From: Macquaria australasica
Taxonomy: Eukaryota; Chordata; Actinopteri; Centrarchiformes; Percichthyidae
NCBI GenBank assembly: GCA_005408345.1
Contig: SEMN01000404.1
Location: 310,001-374,000, forward strand
Reading direction: 5' to 3'
Length of the DNA stretch: 64,000 bases
In this document: positions 1 to 12,600 of the stretch, one piece after another
Numbering within the stretch: position 1 is the first letter of the stretch
How the letters are laid out: every line of letters begins with the position of its first letter
Notes under the pieces: model-generated
Database searches by the model: none
Told to the model about the DNA's origin: nothing
Seen by the model: the letters and a program-made list of their open reading frames with translations, nothing else
Translations under genes and position numbers: made by a program

Positions 1-2614
1 TGAAGGCGATGTTCTGTGGAAGCTCACAGGATATCACTGTTTGTGTTGTTTGTTATTAGTACTGAAGTGCAGAGTCAGAGAGGTCAAGAAGCCAAGTGAC
101 CACTCACTGCACCCCTCCCCCAGACAGAGATTGTCCAAGTGGTGTGCATGGGGCCGTAGTAACAGAGATACTCATCATTCAGAGAGGTTGGAGGGTCGTG
201 TCTTTGTGTTTAGCCTTTACAAAACCAAAAACACAAGAGCAAAAGTGTAAGAAATGGATTAAACAGTGTGTTTATCTGCTTTAACGAAAGCTGAAATTGT
301 TAGCATGCCTGGCTAACTAGCTTACTACCTACAGTGAGGTGTTACTTCCATTGTCTTTAGCTAACTACATTTTGTGGGTCTACAGGTAACTTCAAAAAAA
401 GCCCCATTGCTGGTGATGATGCTGGCTTTTTTTTTTTTTTGCCTGGTACCTGTTAGCTTTAGCCTCAGTCTTTTTGCATGATATCATGTGTTTGGCCATC
501 AGGTATATATAAGGACCCCTTTTACAGGGTTCGCATTTCAAACCAAGTCAGCTGGAAACGGTACAAAAATCAGCTGGAGACTTTTCAACTGCCTCATGGA
601 GCTAAAGTTAGTTTAATTAGGTAGTTAGCTACAGCTGATGAAATCTGCTAGTGACAGTTCACTCAAAGGCTAGAAATGAGGAGCCTGTTTTTGTCTACCT
701 CTGTCTGAAAACAGGGACCCATTATTTCGAATATTTCTAAGAATTTTGAGTGGTAAATCTGCCACTGTTATTGTAAACTGCATATATGTGCTGTGCAAGA
801 ACAGAAAGCTTGAAAGGCTTAGCAACAGTAGCTAAGGGGGGCAGGGCTTAGTGAATGGCCAACTGGATTCATTGAATTTTTGTGCGGAGTTGGAAGTAGG
901 AGTGAGCTTTTAGTAAATTGCTAAGATTTTCCTGATTGATCTCAGGAGGTTAGAGAATGCAGAGAAAAGAGATTTTAAAAAAAAGAGTTAAAAAAAAAAC
1001 TGAGGCTGGCACAGCAGTTTCCAAGGATCCCTTTAAATTTGTCCCATCATTTCTCCAAAGAGAAGAGTGGGAGCATGAAAGTGGTGAAGCAGCAGCCATG
1101 AAATCAATTTTAAAAGGTGCATGGAAAAGGGAAAGGCATTTGAGGGTATAGCTTTCCCCCAGAAATGTAAAAAAAAAAAAAAAAAAAAGTAACTAAAAAT
1201 AAACTTCTCAGGTTGTTTTGAACACACATAGAGTTTCTGGTAGCCATTTCAGTCAGCCAAACAACACAGGAACATTATTTCTTACTGCTATATTATGTGT
1301 AGAGATGTGACTCACCAAACAGCTGTTCAGATAGTATTGGTTTCTTTGGCGTAAACTGGTTAAACCCATTTACAGTGAAGATGTATTTCACAACTCTGGA
1401 ATTTACCATAATATGGCAGCTCCTAGAAATTTGTATCATGCCAGGGTCACAATCTCCCCTTTATCACTGTACTAGTGGAAGAAACAATCAGAACATCAAA
1501 CAAAGCTGCCCATCAACAAAATGATAATTGCAGTGTGTCTGAAAAAGCACCTTGTACAGTAAGGCTGTTTATTGATGCATGAATAAACAGACAGAGTAAT
1601 AGCTCACCCATAAATGACCATAAAAGCACTCCAAACAGCTTGTGCAGATTTTTCCAAGTGTTTTCTGGCTGAACGGTTGCACTGTGGGTCCACAAGTGAT
1701 GTGCAGTCCGGGAAATATTTATTATTAATCAGACACAAATTAGGGCAGTAAGGGTAAGACACAGAGATTAGACATTCCTAGAAAACACAGAACATCACTG
1801 TACAAACTCAGTAAACAAGGCGACCGGGAACATGTAGTCATGAATACATATGAAAGAAAACAAACTAGATACACTGAAATAACAGTTGAAGCAAACATTG
1901 AGAACAGAAAGTAAAAAGTACTCTCTGTGGTAGGCGTGTGAAATACATTGTTGCTACATCTACTGTCAGTTTACTGTGTGGAAGCTTGTGGTCGGGGATT
2001 ACAGCAGGAGTCAAAGGAAGCTTAAATCAATAGTCGCTTGTGGCTCATCCTGAGGACAAGAGAGTAGTTTGGGTCCTAATCGTAAAATCTCTTCAATAAG
2101 GCTGCAAGTAATGATCATTTCCACGATTCTGTAATCTGCCAATAATTGTCTTGATTAATCATGTGGTCTATAAAAGATCACAAAACTGAAAACTACCCAT
2201 CACAATTTTGTAGATCCCATTGTGATCTCTTGTTCTGTCTGATCACCCGTCCAAAACCTATAGGAAATTCAATTTACTGTAATGTTAAGAAAAGGAAAAG
2301 CTGCAAATTCTCACATTTGAGAAGCAGGGAACCATCAAACGTTTGGCATTTTTGCTTGAAAAATGACTGATTGAGTAATTGATTTTTCATTTAATCTTTA
2401 ATTGAATCATCTATATTTGGAGATGCATGCTTGGTAAACCCAGTTACATCACCATGTCCCATCTCTCTTAACATTGACACTGAATTTTGTTTTTCATAAC
2501 GCTACAATAACACAAACATTGACATCATGTTTATCTTAAATCCCACTGTATATTTGTTTCTGAAAGTGTTGGGCTGTGTCATTTATTTTAGTGCGTCGTT
2601 CTGTGTGTGTTCAG
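1..2614 (+). other. gnaq: Intron 2 of gnaq (partial)
   Basis: This stretch precedes the exon starting at 2615 and holds no Gq exon 1 or 2 (no P-loop motif GTGESGKST in any frame). It is therefore intronic sequence of the first gene. It contains poly-A and poly-T runs (around 1170-1188 and 428-441) and a degenerate interspersed repeat at about 2095-2415. No other gene is visible; the short open frames have no recognisable domains. Confidence 0.75.
2095..2415 (+). repeat. Family-D degenerate repeat (gnaq intron 2)
   Basis: GGCTGCAAGTAATGATCATT, CAATAATTGTCTTGATTAAT and, near the end, GAAAAATGACTGATTGAGTA resemble a widespread fish repeat with GATTAAT/CGATTA ends. Copies also appear near 8550-8690 and 40690-41020. 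Confidence 0.55.
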
Positions 2615-5600
2615 GCAAACGCCAGTGTTGTCAGTGGGGTTGATGTGGAGAAGGTCACAACATTAACAAGCCCTTATGTGGATGCCATCAAGAGCCTGTG
2701 GAGTGACCCAGGGATTCAGGAATGTTACAATCGGAAGAGGGAATACCAGCTCTCAGACTCAACCAAATAGTGAGTGTAAACAGAAATGAATAACTCCTCA
2801 GACATTGCCAAATAGTTTCCACTGTTTCATCTGCCAGTTGTCTGTTTAATGCACTCAGGAGGTTCAGGTCCAGTGGTTATTCCATTTAAGGTTGTTGACA
2901 AAAGGCTTAAAAGCAGAGAAACACAATTTAAATTCTCACTACATAATTAATTATAGTGAAGTGGCTGAAACAGAAACATCCATGACTTGAATATTTTACA
3001 ATAAATGTCTCCTTTGTCTAACTGGTTTTGTTTTCATATTCTTAACTCTGGGATTGTCCTCCTGTATTAATAGCTATCTGAATGACTTGGACCGAATTGC
3101 TGATACTGCTTATCTGCCAACCCAGCAGGATGTCCTGAGGGTCAGGGTGCCCACAACAGGTATTCTAGAGTACCCCTTTGACCTGGAGAATGTGGTGTTC
3201 AGGTGAGTGTTTTATGTTGTCGTTATATTTTGTGTTGTAGTGGTTTCATTGCAACTGAGGCCATAAACAGTGAAAGGACTTGGGAGTAGGGGTGGCTAGA
3301 TAAAACCTAATATCACATCCTCTGTGGTTTTGTATCATGATGTTGATGTACTATATATCATGATATTTTTCTGGAAATTTAATTCAATCTGTTAAGTGTT
3401 TATAGATGAAATAACAAGATGGGGGTGTCTGTTTTTGGCTAATCCACTGAACTAAATACCCGACAAATCGAGGCACTTCATCAAATTGATGCAAAAAAAC
3501 CCCATTTAACCCAAATTGTCTTGCTCATTTATGGTGCAACGTTGCCCACAATGGCCTAATACACCTAGAGATATTATAGGGATAGACACCTCGGTACAAA
3601 CGATATAGTAAAAACTCTACCAGTTGTATGTATTGTCATATCACCCAACCTTACTTGAGAGTTACTTTAGCAGCTTAGTATACTGTAACACCTGCACCTG
3701 TATATAAATGGAAATGTCAGTTCACCACTTTGGTCCAGATGGAAATATCTTTTAGATTGATTGCCATGAAATTTAGTACAGACATTCATGGTTCCCAGAC
3801 GATGGATCTTACTGATTTTGGTGATCCCCTGACTTTTTCTCCAGCGCCGCCATGAGGTTGACAATTGTGTTGGGTTTTTTTGTTTTTTGTTTTTTTGGTG
3901 AAATGTCTCAACATCTATTTGATGGATTGTCATGCAATTTGGTAAACACATTCATGTCCCCCTCAGGATGAATTGTAAAAACTCTGGTAACTAAATATCT
4001 GCAAAACTAATGGCATTCCCATCAGCCTGGACTGTACTTTGTGTTTAGTGCTAACCTGCTAAGGTGGTGAATACGGTAAACATTGTACCCACCAGCACAT
4101 TAGCATGTTGATGTTAGCATTTAGCTCAAAGCACCGCTGTGCTTAAGTACAGCCTCACAGAGTCGCTAGCGTGGCTGTAGACTCTTAGTCTTGTTTCTTC
4201 CTGTGTCCTCTGAGAGGACTAAACAGCACTGTTGTGGAAGCAGAGACACGCGTTGGAAGCCATTATGTCTTGTTAGTCTTATTAGTCTTGTTTGAGCATA
4301 GCTGACCTCATTTAGCAATTAATTGTCAGAGGGTCCATGGTCTTATTTTGCCCATTAATACTGTAGTTTCACAAGTTTCATTAGCTATGTCAAAGCAGTC
4401 TGGTTTTGGAGGTTGGTTTTGTTTAAATTAACTGCTTTAAATGTCTCCTTGTGAAACCAGCTGATTATGCAGGGAAGTTAAAGTTTGTATTTATCCTTGA
4501 TGCCATAAAGGCAAATGCTGACAGTTTTATGGTTGTCATGGCAATGCAGTTAAAGCATTAAAGCCTCTCTACACTTACCAAACATAGTTTTTGGGGTGAT
4601 GACAATAATACAGATAAAACTGGGCAATAAGTTCATATAATGTTATTTGGTTGTAAATACGTGATAGACACTCAAATGCTACAGTACAGTTAACTGGTGA
4701 AACCTTGTGAACTTATTATACTGTTCTGACTATAGGACAATCCCTCTACCTGTTAAGTCATCATGTCTACATTACTAATGATCAATTCTCAAAAATGTCT
4801 CATTATATTATTGATATTAAGGGAAATAATAATTTAATTAATCGCCATAGCTCAGCCCTAAATACAAAGAATAAAACTGGGTGTAAATTGGTAATGTCAT
4901 GTTTTTTTTGGTTTGTTTTTTTTAATGATTCCTTGAACTTGTGGCTGTAGGATGGTGGATGTGGGTGGCCAGCGTTCAGAGAGGAGGAAGTGGATTCACT
5001 GTTTTGAGAAAGTCACTTCCATCATGTTCCTGGTGGCGCTCAGCGAGTACGATCAGGTCCTTGTTGAGTCCGCCAATGAGGTAAGATGCGGGCTGCTGCC
5101 TACAAAATAATCTGTAACAATTACAAGCTAATCCTATATATCTTGTAAGTCTGTACATAGGGAAAGAAAGGAGCTCACTTTGGGATAATCAAAAAAAACC
5201 TCTCGGAAAGAAACAAAGGGATATTGTTTCTTTTGTTTAAGGCCAAACTTGTTAGGTGGAGATGATGACCTAGATTTCTAGAGTCCAGCACTAGTCTGGT
5301 TTTTCTCTCTTTTTTTCTCTCCATTTTTATTTCTCTCTCTCTTTCTGGTCACAAGTATAAACCTCATCTTGACCCTCCTTTGTGGCAGTGTGCGTACTTC
5401 ATCTGCAGGGGGAGCTCTTTAGTCACTCTGTTTAGCAAAGGGCACCTCTCAGCAAGGCTCATTCTCTTGATGAGATTACAGCCAATTGAATTTGCTCACA
5501 CAAACAATCTTAGTTCTTCTAAGTTCTTCTGTCTAACACTACATTTATATTTAGTCTCATGCTTAAGATGTTTGTGCCATGTGTTTTTCAAAGAATCGCA

Positions 5601-6772
5601 TGGAGGAAAGCATGGCCTTGTTCCGGACAATCATAACCTACAAGTGGTTCAAAAAGTCCTCAGTCATCTTGTTCCTCAACAAGATAGATTTACTGGAGGA
5701 GAAAATCATGTACTCGCATTTGGTGGACTACTTCCCTGAATATGATGGTAAGAGAAAACTGATCAAAAATGCAGCTGAGCATGATGGCATATATGTTTTA
5801 AATACAATATTATAGTAGCTTAATTATGCATCTCTATCTGTTGTTGGTTTAGTTAGATTTGCTGTCTTTAAAGTGACACTACATATTTTATTAAAAGAAG
5901 AAATAAAACAGTCAAAGCTGAATTCATAAGCAATAAAACACACCCTTGCTTAATTCAATACACTCAGTGGTTTTGCTGCTACAGTCCACAGTGGCCTGGT
6001 ATGACCAGTATCTTATAGTGGCTAATGTTAGCCAACTTTAAATAATACTGTGTGACTGACTTACTGAGTCAGCTCACTGACTTTATAACTCTTCTCTACT
6101 TGTGTTATTGTTACACTGTTGTTGGCATATCACAGATAAACATTTCAATGGTTTTCTCAGAAAAGTAAACAAAGAGGTAAACACACTGAAACATGTTTGT
6201 TGCTCTCAGTCAGGCCACCTAATGATGATGTCTTTAAATGGCCAGGTTTGGACAATTATGCAATAATAGTAAATGCTAAAACGTAGTGTAACAGTAGTAC
6301 AAGTCGAGAAGAGTCCCCAAAATGACTGTAATGTCTGTTGTAGAGCAGTACATATCTATAAAGTTAAATTGAGCATGTGTTTTATTGCTTTTGAATACAA
6401 CTTTTCATTTCTAAGAGGAAGCATTACTTCTTTCAAAAGTTACATAGTCTCACTTAAATGTTCTGCAACCATTTTATTTTACAGTGCTAGCCTGTCTTGT
6501 GTTCTTGAGCTTTTATGTAACTACTGAAAATACTACAGTGACTTTCGGATGCTGTTTTTGCCCTCTGTCTCTTTCTACCAGGTCCCCAGCAGGATGTCAG
6601 AGCAGGAAAGGAATTCATCTTAAATATGTTTGTCAGCCTCAATCCAAACGAGAAAAAAATCATCTACTCCCACTTCACCTGTGCCACAGACACAGACAAC
6701 ATTCGATTTGTCTTCCGCGCGGTGAAGGACCACATCTTGCAGATCAACCTGGAAGTCTACAACTTGGTTTAA
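2615..6772 (+). CDS. gnaq: Guanine nucleotide-binding protein Gq alpha subunit, 3' five exons (5' end outside window)
   Basis: Gq alpha transduces receptor signals to phospholipase C beta at the plasma membrane. Coding exons are 2615-2769, 3074-3202, 4951-5080, 5594-5747 and 6582-6772 (TAA at 6770). Their sizes (155, 129, 130, 154 and 191 coding bases) are those of vertebrate Gq exons 3-7, and all junctions are GT..AG and in phase. The 252 residues include switch I (RVRVPTTGI), switch II (DVGGQRSE, with the GTPase glutamine), the NKxD guanine motif as NKID, TCATDT, and the tail YNLV. GNAQ-type signatures such as DSTKYYLNDLDR and SHLVDYFPEYDG separate it from GNA14. Exons 1-2 (lipidated N terminus and P-loop) lie left of the window. 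Mammalian GNAQ is extremely conserved, yet this copy has several unusual changes (CFEKVTS, TYKWFKKSS, NLEVYNLV), so it may be a derived teleost duplicate. A GNA11 paralogue is the alternative; synteny favours gnaq. Confidence 0.9.
3718..4190 (-). repeat. Family-A interspersed repeat (gnaq intron)
   Basis: This copy reads in reverse relative to the 13.3 kb copy. It includes CCATGAAATTTAGTACAGAC, GATGAATTGTAA, CTTTGTGTTTAGTGCTAA and GATGTTAGCATTTAGCTCAA. The family recurs at least eight times here (see 10150, 13325, 23080, 24770, 25530, 34540 and 51520). I know it as an abundant fish repeat but cannot name it. Confidence 0.75.
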
Positions 6773-8125
6773 AATTGGGGTGTTGCTGCTGTAATTCAAT
6801 CGGCTTTGTACAGCTGGCAGTCCAGGAGAGCTCTGCAGTGATTCAGTTTGCCTCACACTGCTGCTGAACACTATAATCCAAAACAGGACATTGAGAAGCT
6901 ACAGAGCTTGTCGGTAAATGACTGTACTACTGATGTATTTCAAATTTCCCTGTTAGGCTCTTTGAAAATGGATGTCTCCAGCTATAATGAAGTGTGTCCT
7001 GACAATTAAAGTGCTGCCTTAGTGAGGAGTCTATTATAGCATGCACTTTGAAATGTATGGAGCTCTTTGTAAATGTTTTCAAGCAGTAACAGTATAAATG
7101 CACATGGATGGATTGAGAGGGGGAAAGAGTATTTCATTGGCCTCAAAAGCCTCTGAGGGCTTGTTACGTACTAGGTCTCTCCTTCAGGGAATCTGTGGAA
7201 GTGAATGTAGACGAACTGCAATGCAGCATCTCGCATCACTAACCCAAGCTGGTCATAGTTTATTTTTTTAAGTTAAAAACTATTTGAAATACTCTAACTT
7301 AGTTTGTGTCTTGACTTAACAAGTCATAATTAACACTAATGACACATTTACTTTATTACAGATGTTGATTTGCACACTGTACATTTTGTAACATTAGTAT
7401 TTGTGCTGATATTCTGTATGTGTGTACTTTACTTAGTTGGGTATGATCATTTCCACAACTTTACTTCAAGTTTCACTATACTTTTGTGTGTCTGATGGCA
7501 TTGTTCAGTGTTAAACCACTTTTTGGGCACAGCATTAATTTTTGTTTTTTTAAATGTAATTTAACACATTTCAAAGGGAATCTTACTGTCACCCTGCTAG
7601 ATTCTGCTACATTAGCATTCCTTTGTTTTAAGTCTTTACTTTGTCAAAGCTGTAGAATCAAGTGTTCAGTTCAGGGACTATTTGATAGGGTTTTTAAGTA
7701 GTGCTCTTGCCTAAAAATCATTTGCTAAAATGGCTTCAGAACATGCTTTTTTATCTGAATGCATATTGTAAATATAACATGGTACAGTAAGTTTTTTTTC
7801 CACTTTGTTTACGTCAAGGTCAGTGTTGAAAGGCTAACTGCAGAAGAGAGAACTGTTATGTTTAATAATCTCTGAGGCATTAAACTAGTGCATTCTTGAT
7901 CTTAATTCATATGCTGTTCAAGGGTATCAAACGCATGAATAAAAAGCTAATGAGAGCGTATCCACGGCACTAATGTTTACACGACCCTTCTCTTCTTGTT
8001 AAAAATAATTGCAGCCTAATTTGAACAGTTTAATTTATGGTTAGATTTCACTGTGACTGCAATGTCTTAATGCAGTCTTAGTGTTTTTAGTGTGATAAAT
8101 AAACAGACAATTTGCTGTTCATTTG
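6773..8125 (+). other. gnaq: 3'UTR of gnaq with candidate poly(A) signals
   Basis: AT-rich sequence follows the stop codon. AATAAA hexamers occur at 7938-7943 and 8098-8103, the latter followed by T/G-rich sequence, and an ATTAAA-type signal lies near 7003. A 3'UTR of about 1.3 kb fits the long 3'UTRs of Gq genes. No other gene is seen here. The exact end is inferred. Confidence 0.55.
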
Positions 8126-9637
8126 CTGCTCCGGTTTTCATTCTTTGTCTGTGTTTACAAATCAGCTCTGGCACACTGTTGGTTTAGCATTCAAGTGTTT
8201 GTCTTCTTGGATGCTCCATCGGCTCATCTGGAGCAGTGTTGGTCCTGAAATCCTCCTCTGTGATACATCCATCTGGCTGGAGCCTGCAGCAGCACTTCTG
8301 TTGGAAGTCCATATATTTAGTGTTGTACACAGGGATATATAGCGTGGCAAAGGACCTTTATTTTTGGAGGAGGACAGACACTGAAAGTAATGTGGCAGCA
8401 GAACATGGCACTAGTGATGTGCAGGGATGGATGCAGGGATGAGGAAGCTGCTGGACACAAGCTCTTTGCTGGTCCTTTTCACATATAATCAATCCAGACT
8501 CGAATCTTCCCCCGAAAATCCATATAGAACACATAATCCATTATACACTAGGGCTGCAACTAACAATTACTTTCATTACTGATTAATCTGTCAATTATTT
8601 TCTTGACTAATTGATTTATCATTTTGTCTGTATAACTTAGAAAAGTGTCACAATGTCCCATCAAATCTTCACATTTGACGCATTTTTTTTAACACATTTG
8701 TGTCTTCTTTGGGTAAACATACAGTAGTTATAATACAGCATATGTAAAGCACTCATGGCACCCTACTGTGCCATCATGGTGGCATGTGTCTGCATTCCAG
8801 TGCAACCCATACAGTTGAGTGTACACACTGTACATTGTGCTGAGGCTTTAAGTTAACAATTATTTTCATTTATTTTATCAGATTTTACACATGAAGTTCA
8901 GTTTACCCATTACAAGGAACGCTACACAGCCTATGAAAACAGTTGTATAATGGTGATGTCATCAGGGTTATCTCAGATTGGGCTCAAGACTTAAAACATT
9001 TAACAGAAACCCTGTGTTACCACCATCTGGTCTTTATGTACAGTCCATGATCTGGAAGGGCAGAGTTTGAAAGATATGGTGTAAATGAAACACTCTAGTG
9101 AGTTACATGATGGGAAATGTAGGATTAATTGTTTTTGGATCTTTAACTATACTACTAAGGCTAAAAGTCAGGATATCTTGGCCTCTGCTGCTTCGATTGT
9201 GAGCTCCCCAACGTTATGGATGCCTTCAGCTATTATAAGACCTGCAATGGTGTGTCAGTAGGTTTTTGGTGAAGATTAAATACAAATAAACAGAGATGTC
9301 CATTCCCTCCTACACTACCTCATTGTGGGGAAAGAGAGGCCCATGGGCGTATGGACCTGTAAGTAGATACACATGAGCTATCTACATAAACACACATTGC
9401 CTTTTTCACTCAGAGCCAGCCCTTCCACCCGCCTCCTCTGCACAGCAGGAATGTGAAATGCACCTGAACTGGATCCTGCACGAGGAAGAAGAATGACTGC
9501 TGAAAGTCGCCAATCCACCTGTTCCAGGACAGAAGTTTCCCTGGCAGATCGGAGAAAAATCATTATCCATTCATTTCACAAATCCCTGTCAGCTGTGAGC
9601 CAGTTTAACTAAAAACAGCTCGCAAACGTGCCCGACA
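8126..9637 (+). other. Intergenic region and presumed promoter/5'UTR of gna14
   Basis: About 1.5 kb separates the presumed gnaq 3' end from the gna14 start codon at 9638. It holds one degenerate interspersed repeat (about 8550-8690) and no open frame with domain similarity. The sequence just before 9638 is the likely 5'UTR. The start context (CCCGACAATGA) has an A at -3 after a C-rich stretch. No clear TATA box was identified. Confidence 0.4.
8550..8690 (+). repeat. Family-D repeat fragment (upstream of gna14)
   Basis: Begins GGGCTGCAACTAACAATTAC and continues with CTGTCAATTATTTTCTTGAC, then CAAATCTTCACATTTGACG. This is the left half of the same family. Confidence 0.6.
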
Positions 9638-12600
9638 ATGAAGGAGTGCTGCCTGTCTGCCGAGGAAATGGAGAGACTCAGGATACACAGAGAAATAGAG
9701 AAGCAACTTCGTCGTGATAAAACAGCCTCTCACCGGGAGTTGAAGCTGCTGCTTTTAGGTGAGTGCTTCTTTAGTTTAGTAATTAACTACCACATGCTCA
9801 CCTTCTGAGACTCACAAATAGACATTCAATAGATTCCATTCAAATTTGGATATTACTATTTCAATCTAGCCCACAAAGTGACTCTATATGTTTTATGGTT
9901 GCAGCAGGTGAATTGAACCGAAATTCTCCTGTTAAAGGGGTCTCTGTGATTTGTTGAGATGCAGAAATAAAATAGCTTAAGCTTCTTATAATAGATTTTA
10001 GAAGCTGTCTTTTTTAAGAGTTAAAAAATGATTTTATATATTGGCCAATATTTGGTTTTATCCAATAGTAATTTTTTGTTGTTGTTTTGTTTTTTACAAT
10101 ACCTTAAATGTTGTTTTTTAAAGAATTGTGACCACATTATGTAATGAATGGGACATTTTACTATGATGCTTTGAGCTGAATGCTAACATGCTGATGTTTA
10201 ACAGGTATAATGCGATATAGTTTAGCGTGTTAGCATACTAACATATTCTTATAGAGAGCCAAAATGATGCATTTCGTTAGCTAGCCTCTGTAACAGTTTC
10301 TCATTTTAGCATTTCTGTCATCGGCCTTTCTGGTTTTCTGTCGGTTTCTGGCGGTACACGAATGTCTGTACCAAATGTCATGGCAATTCATTCAGTAGTT
10401 GTTGAGACATTTCACCTAAACCAAAAATGTCATCCTCTGGGGACCATGATGCAGTGGTGGACCGACCAACCGATAGTCATCCCATGAGCAGGAGTGTCTG
10501 TGCAGAGATAGACAGTGGACTGACTGTGAAAGAAAGTAGTTTTCAATGAAAACATGTTATCATTTAGATTTGCAGGTTGTGAGCAACTCATTATTTTTGG
10601 AAAGATAGTGAGTTGAGTGTTTTTTTTGTTTTTGCCCCACTGAAGACAAGTGCCATTGAGCTCCAATTCATTAGGCTAAGCTGACAAACCAAACCAAACA
10701 AAGTATCTGGATCGATAGATAACAAGGCTCTGGTATGTGTTGATGCCTGCACTGTTCCTAGTAGTAGTTACAGGTTACTGCGTTCTTCAAATAGTTGGTG
10801 AAGCCCTGATGAGCCAGCACTTGATAAACTTCATAGTTAGTTATTGTCAGTCAAATGCAGACCGCACGTTCTAACAAGGGAATACCACAGGCGAGTACAA
10901 ACGCTGCCCTGTCGGATCTTTGCAAAGAGTTGAACTGCTCACAGACCAGTAATCCTGATGCTGCGCTCATTGTTGCTGGAGACTTCAATGCATGCACACC
11001 CCACTGTGCATGTGGATCCTTGACTTCCTGACGGGCAGACCCCAGGTGGTGAGGGTGGGGGCGGACACGCCTCTTCCACCCTCATCCTTAACTCCGGAGC
11101 ACCCCAGGGCTACGTTTTGAGACCCCTGCTGTATTCCCTGTACACACACACACACGACTGTGTAGCCACTTTTGACCATCATCAAGTTTGCTGACGACAC
11201 AGCTGTGGTGGGCCTGTTCAATTCAATTCAATTCAGTTTTATTTATATAGCGCCATATCATAACAAATTTATCTCAGGGCACTTTTTCATATAGAGCTTG
11301 TCTAGACCGACTCTTTATATTTACATAGACCCAACAATTCCCATCATGAGCAAGCACTAGGCGACAGTGGCAAGGAAAAACTCCCTTTTAACAGGTAGAA
11401 ACCTCGAGCAGAACCAGGCTCTGGGTGGGCAGTCATCTGCCTCGACCGGTTGGGTTGAGGGGAGCAGGAGGATAACAATGTTCACAGATAACAATGAAAA
11501 GGCCTACCTGAAGGAAGTAGGGGACCTGACCCGCCAGTATCAGGACAACAATCTACTCCTGAACATCACCAAGACTAAGGAGCTGATAGTGGACTTTGGG
11601 AAAGAAGCAAGGAAGGAACTACGCCCCCTTTAAAATCAACAGGTCATTGGTCGAGAAGACGGACTGCTGCGGTCTGGAAGAAGGTACAGGAAGAGGTTCT
11701 CCCCTCAGGCCACCTAAATGAGGCCTAAGACTAACCCCACCATCAACCCCACCCTGCCATGCACACATTTGAGAAACTGGCAGGATCACATTTTACTGCC
11801 ATTGTACCTGATGATTACATGTGACAAATAAACTTGATTGATTGATAGTTCTTTTATTCCTCATTCAATCCAACTAGACCGGTGTATGTTTTCATGAGAC
11901 TAGAGCTGTGTATTGAGGCTTTATGTGCTGTTGCTTGGTTAGGGTGTTTTTGCTCACAAGTCTCTAATAATAATGCTTCATTGTAAAAGCCATGCTATGT
12001 CAATGCAACACATTCAGGCTGTTTTCTTATTGTTTTGTTGTTTTTGACTGAATTTCCAACGTGCATATGCCAAATAAATGACAGGTGAGTTAAAAGTGCA
12101 GAGAGCAGAACATAAGAAGAGAATAAATGTGTCATACTGTGCAGAGCGACAGTTTTGACAACCATGATGATAAGTAAACACCAGTCGATTGAATTATGTT
12201 AGATGTGTTTTTTTTTCACGGAACTATTTAAAACAGCCCACTTATAAAAGCTTGACTGTTGGTTATGTTGGAAACAATACACAACACATGAACTTTATAC
12301 TTCAACTTGAGTTGGCCTGTTTGGAGATTGGAATATCCTCCTGTAAAGGTCAGTCTAATGAGTAACATTAGGCATAGGCATTTTAGGTGCTTAGCTGACA
12401 CTCATATCAAGCGTAGGCTAATTTACAACCAGAGGGCAGGAAGCAGTTAACTGTTTCACTCAAGGGCACACTGCTGTTGATAGGCATGTTGACTTGCACG
12501 GATCAATTACACAAACCTTCACATAGCCAAGTATGTAACACATTTGTAACTTGCATTTGGAGAAATAATACATCTTTTTATTAATGTGTATTGTTTAAAT

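Noticed and set aside
2615..6772. Calling the first gene GNA11 or a pseudogene
   Set aside because: All five exons have the right sizes, phases and splice sites and no stop; residues at paralogue-specific positions and the gna14/prune2/pcsk5 neighbours favour gnaq.
11367..11633. Open frame of 88 codons in gna14 intron 1
   Set aside because: It is a chimera of the SINE-like insertion and the LINE reverse transcriptase remnant, not a gene.
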